Assembly: GCA_037042915.1 (NCBI GenBank)
Contig: CM073201.1
Coordinates: 3,348,001 to 3,412,000 of the forward strand
From: Auricularia sp. M13
Taxonomy: Eukaryota > Basidiomycota > Agaricomycetes > Auriculariales > Auriculariaceae
Direction of reading: 5' to 3'
Length of the DNA stretch: 64,000 nt
In this document: piece by piece, positions 34,451-48,531 of the stretch
Numbering within the stretch: position 1 is the first letter of the stretch
Layout: the number at the start of each line of letters is the position of its first letter
Program-made: the position numbers and the translations under genes
Notes under the pieces: generated by a model
The model's database searches: none
The model's input: only the letters and a program-made list of their open reading frames with translations
What the model was told of the DNA's origin: nothing

Positions 34451-35576
34451 GGAGCCCCGAGTGTTGGCGCGGCCGAGGATTCCGTTATCTATGCGAGACA
34501 CCACGATGCGCCCATTCCTTGTTCTGGGGTGAGCGTGTTGAATGGGAAAGTAGACAGAATCCCTAAGTACACCAGTTTTTTCACGTCTTGCCCCTCTCCT
34601 GATTGGTTCAACGTATCAACGGCATCTTATTTCCTATCTAAATGCGAGACGAGACACGGGAACTGGGCGGAATGCGAGCAAAACGGCCGTGGGGAGGTAT
34701 ACTACATGGGCAGTGCAGGGAACGGCGAGCTAGGGACTCCGTGGTGCTCAAGTCGGCAACGGAATCGAGCACGACCGCGCAGCTCACCGGCGTCTATTGT
34801 TGTGTGTGTTCAAATGGATCTCGGGACCGCCAAATGCCCAATTTTGGGGCGATCGGCCGAGGTTGCGACAGACCGCGAGATGGCCACCGCCGCCGCCGTT
34901 ACAAAATGTGACATTGCTCGACAACCACTGCGCCGCGCGTCGCAGATGTTGGCGCGCGGGTTGGCATATGCAATGACAGCCAGTGCGCGAAATCTGAGCT
35001 CGAACGGCCCAGTGGAAGCTGAAACGCGATGTTAGCGCCCGGCGATGGGACAAAACACGACGCGACTCACGAATTACTGCGACAATGCGCGCGTCGTGCT
35101 GCGCATATGCTCGTGCATCGATCTTGACGTCCTGCTCGCGATTTGAGAGCGAACGGACCAGCGCTCGAGTTCGTCGCGATGCGCCGCTCACGCGAGAGAG
35201 TGGACAATTGCGAACCAGCCGTGAAGCGCACGGGCACGCGGCTCTGCGGCAGGGTTGCTGTGCATGCAACAGCCCCATGCGCGCAATCCCAGGGCAGAGG
35301 GCGCACTTGGCGCGCGCGCGCGCGAGCACGTCGGGCTGGACGACGATCAAAATGTGCAACTACTCACCGAGCACGCATCGCGTGTGCGCGTCGAGCTGCC
35401 GCAGTGTTCGCGCGTGCATTGCGACCTCTGGCGCGCAAGAATGACGGCGATCGCGGGAATGCTGAGGACGGAGAGTCAGCGTCGCGCTCGGAATAGAATA
35501 TCAAACAACTCACCAAGCGCGAGGCGCACCAGCCTCAGCAACTGCCGCAGAGCGTCCCATAAATCCAGCAATCTCA

Positions 35577-36041
<465 letters not shown>

Positions 36042-36829
36042 TCAACGTCTCCTGCAGAGACGCCCCGACGGAGCAGGTTGCGGGGCGCTGAAAAAGGCGA
36101 GTTAGCGGGCGGGCGGAGGACAATCAGCGGGATAACGAACCATGCGCTTGCCTGGGTATCGCAAGGTGTGTGCGGCACGGTGCGCAAGCATTCGTGAGAC
36201 CCAGTGGTTCACGGGAACGCGAATGGGCGATGTCCGACCCGGCGCGCGGTCTCGACGTGCCCCGGTATTGCGTGCTGATGACAAACGGCGGCGCCGTCGA
36301 CATCCCGACGTTGGACCATTCAGTCCGGTCTAACGGAGAACGTCAGCGAAAAGAGCAGACGCGGCTGGCTGCGCTTGGCGCTGCAGGGAGTGTGTGGTAA
36401 AACGTACCTAGTGAGCATCTCCCGCCGACGGAATCCGCAGTAGACGCCGCGTAGTTGAGACGCGCTGCCGGCGGGCTCAGCCGTCAGGTTGCAGCTGAAA
36501 AAGCCCGGCACGGCGGTGACAACGACGCTGGGGAGTGACGCCGGCGATGAAGAAGGGCGGTGGCGGCAGCGATGAGCGTATGGCGCTCGTCAGCTGCTCC
36601 GAGCAATCCGCCGCCGTCCGCCGCAGTTGCACGAGGTCTCAGGAGTGCGGGATACCGTCTGTGAGCGCGCCGCTGACAGGGAGACGCGTTGCGGGCCGGG
36701 GAACGCGGCGAGCGCGCACGCAGATTCGGGAGCGACCCGCCGTGTCGGAATAGAACTGAAATCGCGATCGGACAGCGTCAGCAACGAATCCGAATGGCGA
36801 GCGAAGCGTGAAGGCATACCTTGTGCGGG

Positions 36830-37158
36830 GTAGCGCTCAGCCGTCGCCGCGGCGCCCATTCGCCGATGCGCGTTGGTGAGTGGAGCAGAGAGAGAGCTGG
36901 AACAAACATGAGCAAAGCCGCGGCCGCCGACAACAGCACGAAAAAAAAACTCACGAGACCGATGTAGATGCACAGGTGCAGTACTCCCGTCGACGTCCAC
37001 GCAGAGTGCTTGCGGGAGATGTCCGACGTCAGCGTCTGGATGGAGGCGGGACGGGTGGGATGCGTCACGTGACCGCGATGACCTACAAAACATAAGCAAC
37101 GATGTGCGCGTTGAGACAGAACGGGTACAGTAGCACTCACCATGTGTAGCAGCTCCAT
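36830..37158 (-). CDS. Possible short membrane-protein gene (unit 1)
   Basis: A TATA box (37258-37264) lies 100 bp before ATG 37158 (MELLHM, then GTGAGT). A following exon can read TSDISRKHSAWTSTGVLHL followed by a long hydrophobic run (CIYIGLVSFFFVLLSAA), which would span a membrane. An intron GTATGC...TTTCAG leads further left towards the Cdc48 fragment. The full exon set is unresolved. The same layout occurs at 45633 in unit 2. In unit 3 the matching start reads ACG. Confidence 0.35.
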
Positions 37159-37257
37159 TGCTACTGGGCCCGCTGCCGGCGTACCAGAGTGGAGCAGAAC
37201 GGCGGGGTGAGCGCTGAAGGTGAGGAAGAAACTGAGCAAAAGGTGGCCGGGTGCACC

Positions 37258-37264
37258 ATTATAT
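37258..37264 (-). promoter_or_regulatory. TATA box, conserved in units 1-3
   Basis: ATATAAT on the minus strand. Equivalent sites are at 45733-45739 and 54392-54398. Confidence 0.5.
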
Positions 37265-37399
37265 GGGTACCTGCGGCTGTGGCTGGTGTGAGGCCAAAAG
37301 ATGCGCGGAGCTCAAAAGAAAAAATCTAGTCAGCCGGGCGCCTGCCGTCTCGGACTTCTTCGCCTGCGGTGATGGCGCCGCCCGATTCAATATAACCGT

Positions 37400-38560
37400 T
37401 CATTGACAATGTCCCAAACATAGGCACGTTGTATGCTATGTAATTATGAATTTGACCTACCATCATCGTCATCTATACGATGTACGCGAAGCGTCGACGC
37501 CGCACATCGCCTGAACCGACCGAGCCCGCGGTCTGCGCGGAAAAACCTGCACGCATCTTGCCTGCCGTCGTGCGGTCTCTATGAAGCCATATCTAATTCG
37601 TCGTTGCGTGAGAGCTGGACCGGTGCGATTTAATCAGAGTGACTGCATGAACGGAAAAGCTTGCACGCATTTGGCCTACCATCATCTCAGGCTGTGCTTG
37701 GAACATCGGCCAGCCATTTCTCGTTGGTTACTGATATTAGGTCTCCCAAAGGCATTTGATAACGAGCTTGTTCGCGCAGAAAGACTTGCACGCATCTGGT
37801 TTGGCACCGCAGTCTGAATGCGACATGCCACAATCCGCGTGGAGAAAACACTTGACATATCTGCGTTGTACACATGGATACTACTGAAATCCTTTCGATT
37901 CTTGCATTCGAGGACGTTGGCACCGGGAGAGACGACGTTATCCCAACCGTTCAGCGCAATTGTCAGACGCAACCATTGCCATTGCTCCAGCCTCATGGCT
38001 TCAAGCGTCCGTCTCCATCACATACTATGCTGGAATATTCTAGCGCTAATATTACAACTAATTAATGCGGGAGGAACGATGCAGCCGGCGAGAGTGCTTT
38101 TGCCGGCGAAGTGTTCACACTGTAGCATTGCCCAAACTGCGTCAGACCCAATTGAAGATCTGTGCAGGTCAGGGCAGATGACATATCCCAGTTCCTCGGC
38201 CACTCAATCTAGCACTGCATGCGGCATAATATGAGTATACGGACGCAAATGACTTGTTCTGCGACGCGAAATGGAATCCGCCGCAGAACAGGCGGTTTCC
38301 GTGCAGACCGCCGCCGACTGCTGAGGTTTCACGCTAATGCCATCAGCTATGACTCAATGATTGCTGATGCTGATGTATCTCGCGCACGGCAAGGGCGTTG
38401 CGCCGCCGAGAAACCGCATATGCAGGTGAAATCGGATTTTGCACCCTGCGGAGAGGCAGTATCCCTCTCCAATCTTCTCTCTCCAGGTATGGGTCATGTC
38501 ACGTGACTCTCTCTGAGCTGTTTCACGCCTGATGCTGCGTGGAAGCGGCGGGAGGGGTCG
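37400..38560. other. AT-richer segment of unit 1, no gene
   Basis: Nearly identical to unit 2 (45873-47035), but clearly diverged from unit 3 between about 54660 and 55650. Confidence 0.6.
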
Positions 38561-38864
38561 GGAATGCCGAATCCGAGGGGGGGAGCTCGACCTCAGTTTC
38601 GCGACAACGGGCGCTTATTTGGGACCAGGGCACTCAAAGATATTAGGCGCCCGTATTTTGAGGCGAGAAATGGTCCTGCGAGGGAGGAAAATCGGTCGTA
38701 TCGCGGGCGTGCGACGAGGAAGCCACGCTTGAAACTCCGCTCAGCCTCGAGACCGCGGATGTCGAGTCGGCGGTTGCGACCACAGGAGTGGCCTCCCTGA
38801 CCCCAAACTTTGGTATCAGACCTTTTTTAGACCTGGGTACTTTAATTTGCGTGAGATCTGATCA

Positions 38865-40050
38865 GGCGAGGCCCAGAACTGCACCGGAGGTCGGGCAAAC
38901 AGTTGGGCCATTCAGCAAAAAGCGGTGGTCATCTCATTCAATCGCGTATTACGGCCATCACACACAGCTAAACAAGCGCGAGATGGCGTGGATCCCGCTA
39001 CGCGCAGGAGATTGCGCTGGGTTCGGTTGACTACGGGCAAAATTCGAGTTTTGGATCGGTTCAGGGACCCCTTGGCTGCTACGGGCGCTTATTTGAGGCT
39101 GAGTGATAGTGCTCATGATTTCTTGAATTTTGAGAGCCGAGAATCGCTCATGTGGCTGTCAAAACTCGATGAGAATGCATGCACGGGACCGGGCACGTGA
39201 GTTCGAAACTCCGCCAGTCCGGGACAAGGCCGCACAAATGCGACTGTCCAGCCAGCGTCTTTCGTCCTGCACCGTCATACTCGGCACACGGCATTTGATA
39301 CGGCATACTGAGGCTAATGCGTAAAAATAAAGCGCAGGCGAGGCCCAGAAACACGCCGGCGGTCGGGGACGCGTTTGCACTACTCGGCGAAAAACGCGGG
39401 CATCTCGCTGACTGCGCGTTCTGCGGCCATCAGATCTGCATTAGAAGCATGATGGCTTGCAGATCCCGCCGCGTTGTGCGGAATGCCGCGCTTTCCGTTG
39501 AGAAGGAGCAAAAAATCGAGTTGGGGCGGCGTATAAGGACCCCTTGAGCTCACGGGCGCTTATTTTACAGCAGCCAATGGTATTGAGAGTATTATTACAA
39601 GTTGAGACGCGCTGAGGGCGCTTCTGGCTGCAAATTCCGACTGAGAACGCGTTCACGGGACGGGGGACACGCATTCCAAACTCCGATGCTCCTGGCCACC
39701 GGCGCACCAACTCGGCCGCCCAGCCAGCGTCTCGCCGTTCCGCCGCGGCGTACTCGGCACACGTCATTAGTAGTGGCTGACTGACGTGTTCCCGCAAGAA
39801 TATTACGCGGGCGAGGCCTGGAAACACACCGGCGGTCGCGGAGGCGTTTCCGCCATTCAGCGCGAAAACGCGGGTTACCGCGCTGACTCCCCGTTTCACG
39901 GCCATCAGCTGTGCGTTAGACGTGCTGATGGGGCGTGTAGATCCCGCAGTGTAGCATTCGATTGCGTGCGAGTGCGGATAGACGAAAAAATACACCTTGC
40001 GAGGGGTATGTGGACCCCCTGGCTCAGACGGGCGCTTATTTGACTTGAGA
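38865..40050. repeat. Three diverged ~472-bp sub-repeats (unit 1)
   Basis: Starts at 38865, 39337 and 39810, each GGCGAGGCC.(A/G)GAA. Each ends near GACCCC.(T/C)TG...CGGGCGCTTATTT. The copies share a framework but differ at many bases, so they are older than the 8.6-kb duplication. Confidence 0.85.
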
Positions 40051-41609
40051 GCATAAGATTGCGCACAGTATTTGAGGGTGAGAGGGCATGGGCGGGCGGG
40101 CAGACGCACGAAATGCGATCGGGACTCGGAGCACGGCGCAACGCCCATTCAACCGTTTGCCGGGCATCCCTGCTTCTTCCTCCGGCGTTCCCGCGTCATC
40201 ATGTCGGACGATAAGCTAATTACTGTCAGCGGTGCGTGTTCACGCAGCCAGGGGGGAATAAAACGCGGGCTGGGGTGACTGCAGACTCTATCCGCTCTCA
40301 TCCCTCTTCTTCTTCTCCGCCCATCCACTCTCGCTCTCGCTCTCGTTAACGCTAAGCCAGTTGTCCTCGACGCTTGGACCGCTCGCCGTCGCACTGCGCT
40401 GTTCGTACACGGTGTCCGACTGCAAGTAGCCATCGGCCCGCCAACGTGGTACGTCCTTCCCACGCCGATCCACGCATTCCCACACTCATCCGCGTCACCA
40501 TCTCATTCAGATTACTCATCAGCAGTGGCAGGTGAGCGAATGCCAGTTGCATTCACTGCAATCGGACGCTTGCTAACTGACTCCATTCCGAGTCCCGGCA
40601 CTCACACAGAATTTTGGCATGCAAAACGGTCGTATATTCGCGCTAGGTACGTACAGTCAGCTCTTCCTATCGATCCTGCGTGGTGATCGTCTGCTACACC
40701 GCGGAAGCCGTTCGGCTTGCTGAGTCTGCGGTCGCGACGTCCGCCCGACCACTGCGCAGCCGTCCTCGGCATCCCGTCCGGGGCATCCCGGACGCGCAGT
40801 CCCACCGCCCTCGCGCGCTTCGCGACCGGCGTCGTTGAGCTGCAAAAGGGTGCGTCAGCCGTTTGCCCCCGACCGCGACTGACTGACCCGGCCAATTGCG
40901 TTGCAGACATTCCGCGCGGCCTGGCGGGCTGCGCGCGGCTTGCGGCTTGCTGGTAGGTCGTCGTGTGTCGTGCATGTGCGATGCTGACCGCCGGTCGTGT
41001 GCAGGTTCGCGCTCGACTTGCGCGCGTCCGACCGCCAGGCTGACCGAGGCGCGCGCACCGTCCTCGCCCGCGGACGAATTGGCGACCGGCGCCATGGAGC
41101 TGCAACATCGTACGTCAGCCGTGTGCACTCTATGCATGACGCGCGCGGGCTGACGGACCTTGTGCAGACGGTCTGCGCGCACAAGACGCGGCGTTGTCAA
41201 TGGTGGTACGTCGCCCGTCACCGCGCTCGTGTGTGCTGCTGACCGGCAAACGCAGGCTCGACGTGCGCGCGCGGGCCCAGCTCTGGTGAGTTGTCCTCTT
41301 GGGCGCGCGTTGCGGGTACCGGTGCTGACGCGCCCTCGAAGTGTCGCCAGGCGCGCGCTGCCAGCAGATCGTTCGCGGTCGGTGGACGCGGCGCGCGGGC
41401 AGGGTGGAGAGGGGCGCCGCGGACGTGAGCGCAGACGCGGATTGACGGCGTCGGCGAGGAAGGCCGACACGTTGGAGAGCAGCGGGCCGGCCTCGCTCTG
41501 GTCGGCGCAGCGGCATCTTGGACCTTGGCGAGCTCGGCCTGCGCGCGCGTCTACAGCTCGGCGAGCTCACGCTGAGCGCGCTGCAGCACCGGAAAGAGCC
41601 CGGGCTGCG

Positions 41610-41981
41610 TCATGTGCAGCTGTCATGCTCCACGAACGCAGCAGCCGCGGGCACCCCAAGCTTGCCGATCTCGCGCTGAGCCTGCTGGACGACGCCGGCC
41701 ATGTCGCGGCGCGCGGTCTGCAGGCCGCTCTCCGCCTTCGCCCTGAAGCTGCCCCAAAATCGACCGACAGCGCCGAGGGCCTGCTGGACCTCTTCTTCCA
41801 GCGACGGCTGCGGCGCTGCGGCACTCGTCGTTGCGGCGTCAGCTGCTGGTCACTACTCAGCACCCAGCGGCCCATGCAGCACAGTCACGAGCTCACCGCC
41901 TTCGGCGTTGTTCGGGTTTACGTTTGCCGACGGCGCCGTCGTCGGGCGGTCTGTAAAATCGTATATTTCGCCTGAATTCAT
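41610..41981 (-). CDS. Short helical protein, 106 aa, two exons (unit 1/2 junction copy)
   Basis: Exon 1 41897-41981 and exon 2 41610-41845, with a 51-nt GT-AG intron, give 106 aa. After a polar N-terminus (MNSGEIYDFTDRPTTAPS) comes SLEEEVQQALGAVGRFWGSF and a long amphipathic helix (TARRDMAGVVQQAQREIGKL). This resembles the N-terminal region of fungal BSD-domain proteins, but the BSD domain itself is absent. Beyond the stop, further helix-like sequence (QRAQRELAEL, TRAQAELAKVQDAA) suggests a longer ancestor now truncated. Function unknown. Confidence 0.5.
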
Positions 41982-42761
41982 CGCGAGTGGAAGAGTGCAA
42001 TGACGGAATTCGGAGCCGTCCGTGTCGATCAGGCTCCGCTTCCGTCCTTTGGTCGCGATCCACCATCTGGACCCTTCCTATGTACGCTCGGATGCTCGCA
42101 CTTTGGCTATATTTCACTGCTTTTTGTCGGGCTTGACATACTACTGCTGCTGCTCTATCTCTCTGACAGAGACTATGCCATGGATATAATTTTTTCTGCA
42201 CGAACGCGCATTCCGAGCTCCCTCGTTCTACAGTTCTACTCGCCTAACCGTCATAGCTACTGGCATTATGCTCTTGATTACATAGGCTGCCTACCATTTG
42301 GGATATTGCTGCGCACCTCGCGTCTCATTCGCGCATTTGGCGCAAACCATCTGGTTGGCTGGCTTTGAGTTTTGCTCCGCCTCTTCAGCTCATTGGGAAG
42401 CACTCTGACTTACTCGCTATCGAAACGTCTCTCATGCTTCTTGTACTGCTCTGCTTTTCTGTGGGCATGATTGTGCACGCGCCTGGTGCATGCGACGGGT
42501 ACCCTGGCGGACGACGCGGAATGGGAGCTCGGCGTTCGCTAGCAGACCTAGGTGCTCGGTGTGTTCGTTTTCTGCAGCTGTAGCTGCTACAAAATGCAGA
42601 CGTATAGCGCAGACTCTGAGGGTCATTAAAAAGCCAGGTATTCAGCACATCAGCCAGCAGTACGTGCATTACACGGTGAGTGCAAAAAAACAGAGACTAC
42701 AGCCCAACGCTAACTTCTTCCCCAGGTCACCGTGACAATTGAGACCCTCTGCCGACTAAAT

Positions 42762-42935
42762 CTAACACTTGTAGTAGCAGATGTACGAGTGCGCATTAGC
42801 GAACGGGTAGCAACTCTGCGACGTCGAGACGTGGTTGCCCGTCTGGCCGAGGTAGCCGCTGGGCGAGCAGTTGGCGTCGGCGACGCGTGGCAGTTGACGC
42901 CGTTGCCGTGGGGTAGATCTTCACGACCCCGAAGT
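42762..42935 (-). pseudogene. Secreted-protein gene remnant (unit 2)
   Basis: Keeps the C-terminal part and a scrap from the middle. Signal peptide and promoter are missing. Confidence 0.75.
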
Positions 42936-44058
42936 GTTTGCTGCGCCTGGGACTTGGTGCACCGTAAAGACCGCTATCTATGCGAGACACCACGATGCGC
43001 CCGGTTCTTGTTCTGGGGTGAGCGTGTTGAATGGGAAAGTAGACAAAATCCCTAAGTACACCAGTTTTTTCACGTCTTGCCCCTCTCCTGATTGGTTCAA
43101 CGTATCAACGGCATCTTATTTCCTATCTAAATGCGAGACGAGACACGGAACTGGGCGGAATGCGAGCAAACGGCCGTGGGGAGGTATACTACATGGGCAG
43201 TGCAGGGAACGGCGAGCTAGGGACTCCGTGGTGCTCAAGTCGGCAACGGAATCGAGCACGCGACCGCGCAGCTCACCGGCGTCTATTGTTGTGTGTGTTC
43301 AAATGGATCTCGGGACCGCCAAATGCCCAATTTTGGGGGCGATCGGCGAGGTTGCGACAGACCGCGAGATGGCCGCCGCCGCCGCCGTTACAAAATGTGA
43401 CATTGCTCGACAACCACTGCGCCGCGCGTCGCAGATGTTGGCGCGGGTTGGCATATGCAATGACAGCCAGTGCGCGAAATCTGAGCTCGAACGGCCCAGT
43501 GGAAGCTGAAACGCGATGTTAGCGCCGGCGATGGGACAAAACACGACGCGACTCACGAATTACTGCGACAATGCGCGCGTCGTGCTGCGCATATGCTCGC
43601 ATCGATCTTGACGTCCTGCTCGCGATTTGAGAGCGAACGGACCAGCGCTCGAGTTCGTGCGATGCCGCCGCTCACGCGACGGAGCGGACGACTGCGAACG
43701 AGCCGTGAAGCGCACGGGCACGCGGCTCTGCGGCAGGGTTGCTGTGCATGCAACAGCCCCATGCGCGCAATCCCAGGGCAGAGGGCGCACTTGGCGCGCG
43801 CGCTGCAGCACGCGTCGGGCTGGACGCGATCAAAATGTGCAACTACTCACCGAGCACGCATCGCGTGCGCGTCGAGCTGCCGCAGTGTTCGCGCGTGCAT
43901 TGCGACCTCTGGCGCAAGAATGACGGCGATCGCGGGAATGCTGAGGACGGAGAGTCAGCGTCGCGCTCGGAATAGAATATCAAACAACTCACCAAGCGCG
44001 AGGCGCACCAGCCTCAGCAACTGCCGCAGAGCGTCCCATAAATCCAGCAATCTCATGC

Positions 44059-44400
44059 GCGAGACCGGGCGCGAGGAAGACGAAAGCACCAGTTTCGTTT
44101 GCGACGTCGCGCGCGACGAACGTATTGCCCGTATCTTGAATAATACCACGCGGAGGCTTGATACCAATCGACTTGAATAGTTGCGGGTGGCCTGGGGAAG
44201 CTCGACGAGTTCGCGAATCTGGGTCATTTGTTTGCGGCACTCGCGAAATGTCGTCGTAGCCAACGTTGGCGGGGTTGGCTTCCTCCTCGTCGCGCTTGAA
44301 TAGCTCGGCCTTCCGCGCGCTGCGGCGGCATGGACGCCGATGCAGCACTCGTCGACGCTGAATTCCACGGCGTCGCGACCGCACAGCATGAAAGAGAGCG
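44059..44400 (-). pseudogene. Cdc48/p97 D1 fragment (unit 2)
   Basis: Near-identical to the unit 1 fragment with a few small indels. It keeps [17 protein letters not shown] and the altered Walker A loop. Confidence 0.8.
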
Positions 44401-45299
44401 GAGGCGGCGCTGAAAAGCAAATTGTCAGCAGCGCCGGCGCAAACAATCGCGGCGGTTCTCACCAGCCGCCGCGCGCCAATCGCGCGACAGACGCGGTCAC
44501 AACCGCATGACAGCGTCAACGTCTCCTGCAGAGACGCCCCGACGGAGCAGGTTGCGGGGCGCTGAAAAAGGCGAGTTAGCGGGCGGGCGGAGGACAATCA
44601 GCGGGATAACGAACCATGCGCTTGCCTGGGTATCGCAAGGTGTGTGCGGCACGGTGCGCAAGCATTCGTGAGACCCAGTGGTTCACGGGAACGCGAATGG
44701 GCGATGTCCGACCCGGCGCGCGGTCTCGACGTGCCCCCGGTATTACGTGCTGATGACAAACGGCGGCGCCGTCGACATCCCCGACGTTGGACCATTCAGT
44801 CCGGTCTAACGGAGAACGTCAGCGAAAAGAGCAGACGCGGCTGGCTGCGCTTGGCGCTGCAGGGAGTGTGTGGTAAAACGTACCTAGTGAGCATCTCCCG
44901 CCGACGGGAATCCGCAGTAGACGCCGCGTAGTTGAGACGCGCTGCCGGCGGGCTCAGCCGTCAGGTTGCAGCTGAAAAGGCCCGGCACGGCGGTGACAAC
45001 GACGCTGGGGAGTGACGCCGGCGATGAAGAAGGACGGTGGCTCGCCGCGTTCCCCGGCCCGCAACGCGTCTCCCTGTCAGCGGCGCGCTCACAGACGGTA
45101 TCCCGCACTCCTGAGACCTCGTGCAACTGCGGCGGACGGCGGCGGATTGCTCGGAGCAGCTGACGAGCGCCATACGCTCATCGCTGCCGCGCGCACGCAG
45201 ATTCGGGAGCGACCCGCCGTGTCGGAATAGAACTGAAATCGCGATCTGACAGCGTCAGCAACGAATCCGAATGGCGAGCGAAGCGTGAAGGCATACCTT

Positions 45300-45633
45300 G
45301 TGCGGGGGTTGCTCAGCCGTCGCCGCGGCGCCCATTCGCCGATGCGCGTTGGTGAGTGGAGCAGAGAGAGAGCTGGAACAAACATGAGCAAAGCCGCGGC
45401 CGCCGAGAACAGCACGAAAAAAAACTCACGAGACCGATGTAGATGCACAGGTGCAGTACTCCCGTCGACGTCCACGCAGAGTGCTTGCGGGAGACGTCCG
45501 ACGTCAGCGTCTGGATGGAGGCGGGACGGGTGGGATGCGTCACGTGACCGCGATGACCTACAAAACATAAGCAACGATGTGCGCGTTGAGACAGAACGGG
45601 TAGAGCAGCACTCACCATGTGTAGCAGCTCCAT
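45300..45633 (-). CDS. Possible short membrane-protein gene (unit 2)
   Basis: Same layout as unit 1: TATA box 45733-45739, ATG at 45633 (MELLHM), GTGAGT donor, then a hydrophobic exon. Exons are not fully resolved. Confidence 0.3.
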
Positions 45634-47349
45634 TTCTACTGGGCCTGCTGCCGGCGTACCAGAGTGGAGCAGAACGGCGGGGTGAGCGCTGAAGGTGGGG
45701 AAGAAACTGAGCAAAAGGTGGCCGGGTGCACCATTATATGGGTACCTGCGGCTGTGGCTGGTGTGAGGCCAAAAGATGCGCGGAGCTCAAAAGAAAAAAT
45801 CTAGTCAGCCGGGCGCCTGCCGTCTCGGACTTCTTCGCCTGCGGTGATGGCGCCGCCCGATTCAATATAACCGTTCATTGACAATGTCCCAAACATAGGC
45901 ACGTTGTATGCTATGTAATTATGAATTTGACCTACCATCATCGTCATCTATACGATGTACGCGAGCGTCGACGCCGCACATCGCCCGAACCGACCGAGCC
46001 CGCGGTCTGCGCGGAAAAACCTGCACGCATCTTGCCTGCCGTCGTGCGGTCTCTATGAAGCCATATCTAATTCGTCGTTGCGTGAGAGCTGGACCGGTGC
46101 GATTTAATCAGAGTGACTGCATGAACGGAAAAGCTTGCACGCATTTGGCCTACCATCATCTCAGGCTGTGCTTGGAACATCGGCCAGCCATTTCTCGTTG
46201 GTTACTGATATTAGGTCTCCCAAAGGCATTTGATAACGAGCTTGTTCGCGCAGAAAGACTTGCACGCATCTGGTTTGGCACCGCAGTCTGAATGCGACAT
46301 GCCACAATCCGCGTGGAGAAAACACTTGACATATCTGCGTTGTACACATGGATACTACTGAAATCCTTTCGATTCTTGCATTCGAGGACGTTGGCACCGG
46401 GAGAGACGACGTTATCCCAACCGTTCAGCGCAATTGTCGGACGCAACCATTGCCATTGCTCCAGCCTCATGGCTTCAAGCGTCCGTCTCCATCACATACT
46501 ATGCTGGAATATTCTAGCGCTAATATTACAACTAATTAATGCGGGAGGAACGCGATGCAGCCGGCGAGAGTGCTTTTGCCGGCGAAGTGTTCACACTGTA
46601 GCATTGCCCAAACTGCGTCAGACCCAATTGAAGATCTGTGCAGGTCAGGGCAGATGACATATCCCAGCTCCTCGGCCACTCAATCTAGCACTGCATGCGG
46701 CATAATATGAGCATACGGACGCAAATGACTTGTTCTGCGACGCGAAATGGAATCCGCCGCAGAACAGGCAAAATACGCGGTTTCCGTGCAAACCGCCGCC
46801 GACTGCTGAGGTTTCACGCTAATGCCATCAGCTATGACTCAATGATTGCTGATGCTGATGTATCTCGCGCACGGCAAGGGCGTTGCGCCGCCGAGAAACC
46901 GCATATGCAGGTGAAATCGGATTTTGCACCCTGCGGAGAGGCAGTATCCCTCTCCAATCTTCTCTCTCCAGGTATGGGTCATGTCACGTGACTCTCTCTG
47001 AGCTGTTTCACGCCTGATGCTGCGTGGAAGCGGCGGGAGGGGTCGGGAATGCCGAATCCGAGGGGGGAGCTCGACCTCAGTTTCGCGACAACGGGCGCTT
47101 ATTTGGGACCAGGGCACTCAATAATGCTAGGCGCCCGTGTTCTGAGGTGAGAAATGGTCCTGGGAACAGGAAAAATCGGTCGTATCGCGGGGCGCGCGAC
47201 GAGGAAGGCACGTTTGAAACTCCGATCAGCCTCGACACCGCGGGTGTCGAGTCGGCGGTTGCGACCACAGGAACGACCTCCCTGACCCCAAACTTTGGTA
47301 TCAAACCTTTTTTAGACTTGGGTATCTGAATTTGCGTGAGACTTGATTA

Positions 47350-48531
47350 GGCGAGGCTCAGAACTGCACCGGAGGTCGGGCAAACAATTGGGCCATTCAG
47401 CAAAAAGCGGTGGTCATCTCATTCAATCGCGTATCACGGCCATCATACACAGCTAAACAAGCGTGAGATGGCGTAGATCCTGCTACGCGTAGGAGATTGC
47501 GCTGGGTTCGGTCGACTAGGCAGAAATTTGGAGTTTTGGCGGGGTTCAGGGACCCCTTGGCTGCTACGGGCGCTTATTACACGCTGGCTGGTGCTACCAA
47601 TGGGCGCTTAAATGATGAGAACCGGGAATCGCTCCTTTGGCTGCGAGAAATTCGATGAGAAGGCGTGCACGGGACCAGGCACGTGAGTTCGAAACTCCGC
47701 CAGTCCGGGACAACGCCGCACAAATGCGACTGTCCAGCCAGCGTCTCTCGTTCCTTCGGCAACATGCTCGGCGCCCGGCATTAGAAGCAGCTGACTGACG
47801 TATTTCCGTAAAAATAAAGCACGGGCGAGGCCCAGAAACACGCCGGCGGTCGGGGACGCGTTTGCACTACTCGGCGAAAAACGCGGGCATCTCGCTGACT
47901 GTGCGTTTTTCGCCCATCAGATCTGCATTAGAAGCATGATGGCTTGCAGATCCGCCGCGCTGTGCGGAATGCCGCGCTTTTCGTTGAGAAGGAGCAAAAA
48001 ATCGAGTTGGGGAGGGGTATGAGAACCCCTTGAGCTCACGGGCGCTTATTTTACAAGCAGCCAATGGTATAGAGAGAAATTTCAGAAGTTGAGACATACT
48101 GAGGCCGCTCTTGGCTGCAAAATCCGACTGAGAACGCGTTCACGGGACGGGGGACACGCATTCCAAACTCCGATGCTCCTGGCCACCGGCGCACCAACTC
48201 GGCCGCCCAGCCAGCGTCTCGCCGTTCCGCCGCGGCGTACTCGTCGTCACACGTAATTAGTAGTGGCTGACTGACGTGTTCCCGCAAGAATATTACGCGG
48301 GCGAGGCCTGGAAACACACCGGCGGTCGCGGAGGCGTTTCCGCCATTCAGCGCGAAACGCGGGTTACCGCGCTGACTCCCGTTCACGGCCATCAGCTGTG
48401 CGTTAGACGTGCTGATGGGGCGTGTAGATCCCGCTGTGTAGCATTCGATTGCGTGCGAGTGCGGATAGACGAAAAAATACACCTTGCGAGGGGTATGTGG
48501 ACCCCCTGGCTCAGACGGGCGCTTATTTGAC
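47350..48531. repeat. Three diverged ~474-bp sub-repeats (unit 2)
   Basis: Starts at 47350, 47824 and 48300. Same order and framework as in unit 1. Confidence 0.85.

Noticed and set aside
34433-35035. Long plus-strand frame after the secreted-protein gene, repeated at 51493 and 42934
   Set aside because: Overlaps several intron-like minus-strand segments, changes frame between units and has low-complexity basic composition. Probably not coding.
40600-41470. Long minus-strand frames downstream of the helical-protein gene
   Set aside because: Arg/Ala/Pro-rich with no motif, with consensus-like splice sites cutting through them. At best decayed exons of a longer ancestor.
42000-42368. A 122-residue plus-strand frame repeated in units 2 and 3 with a hydrophobic stretch
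   Set aside because: It lies in the promoter of the helical-protein gene, is frame-broken in units 1 and 4, and shows no recognisable protein. Its conservation only reflects unit identity.
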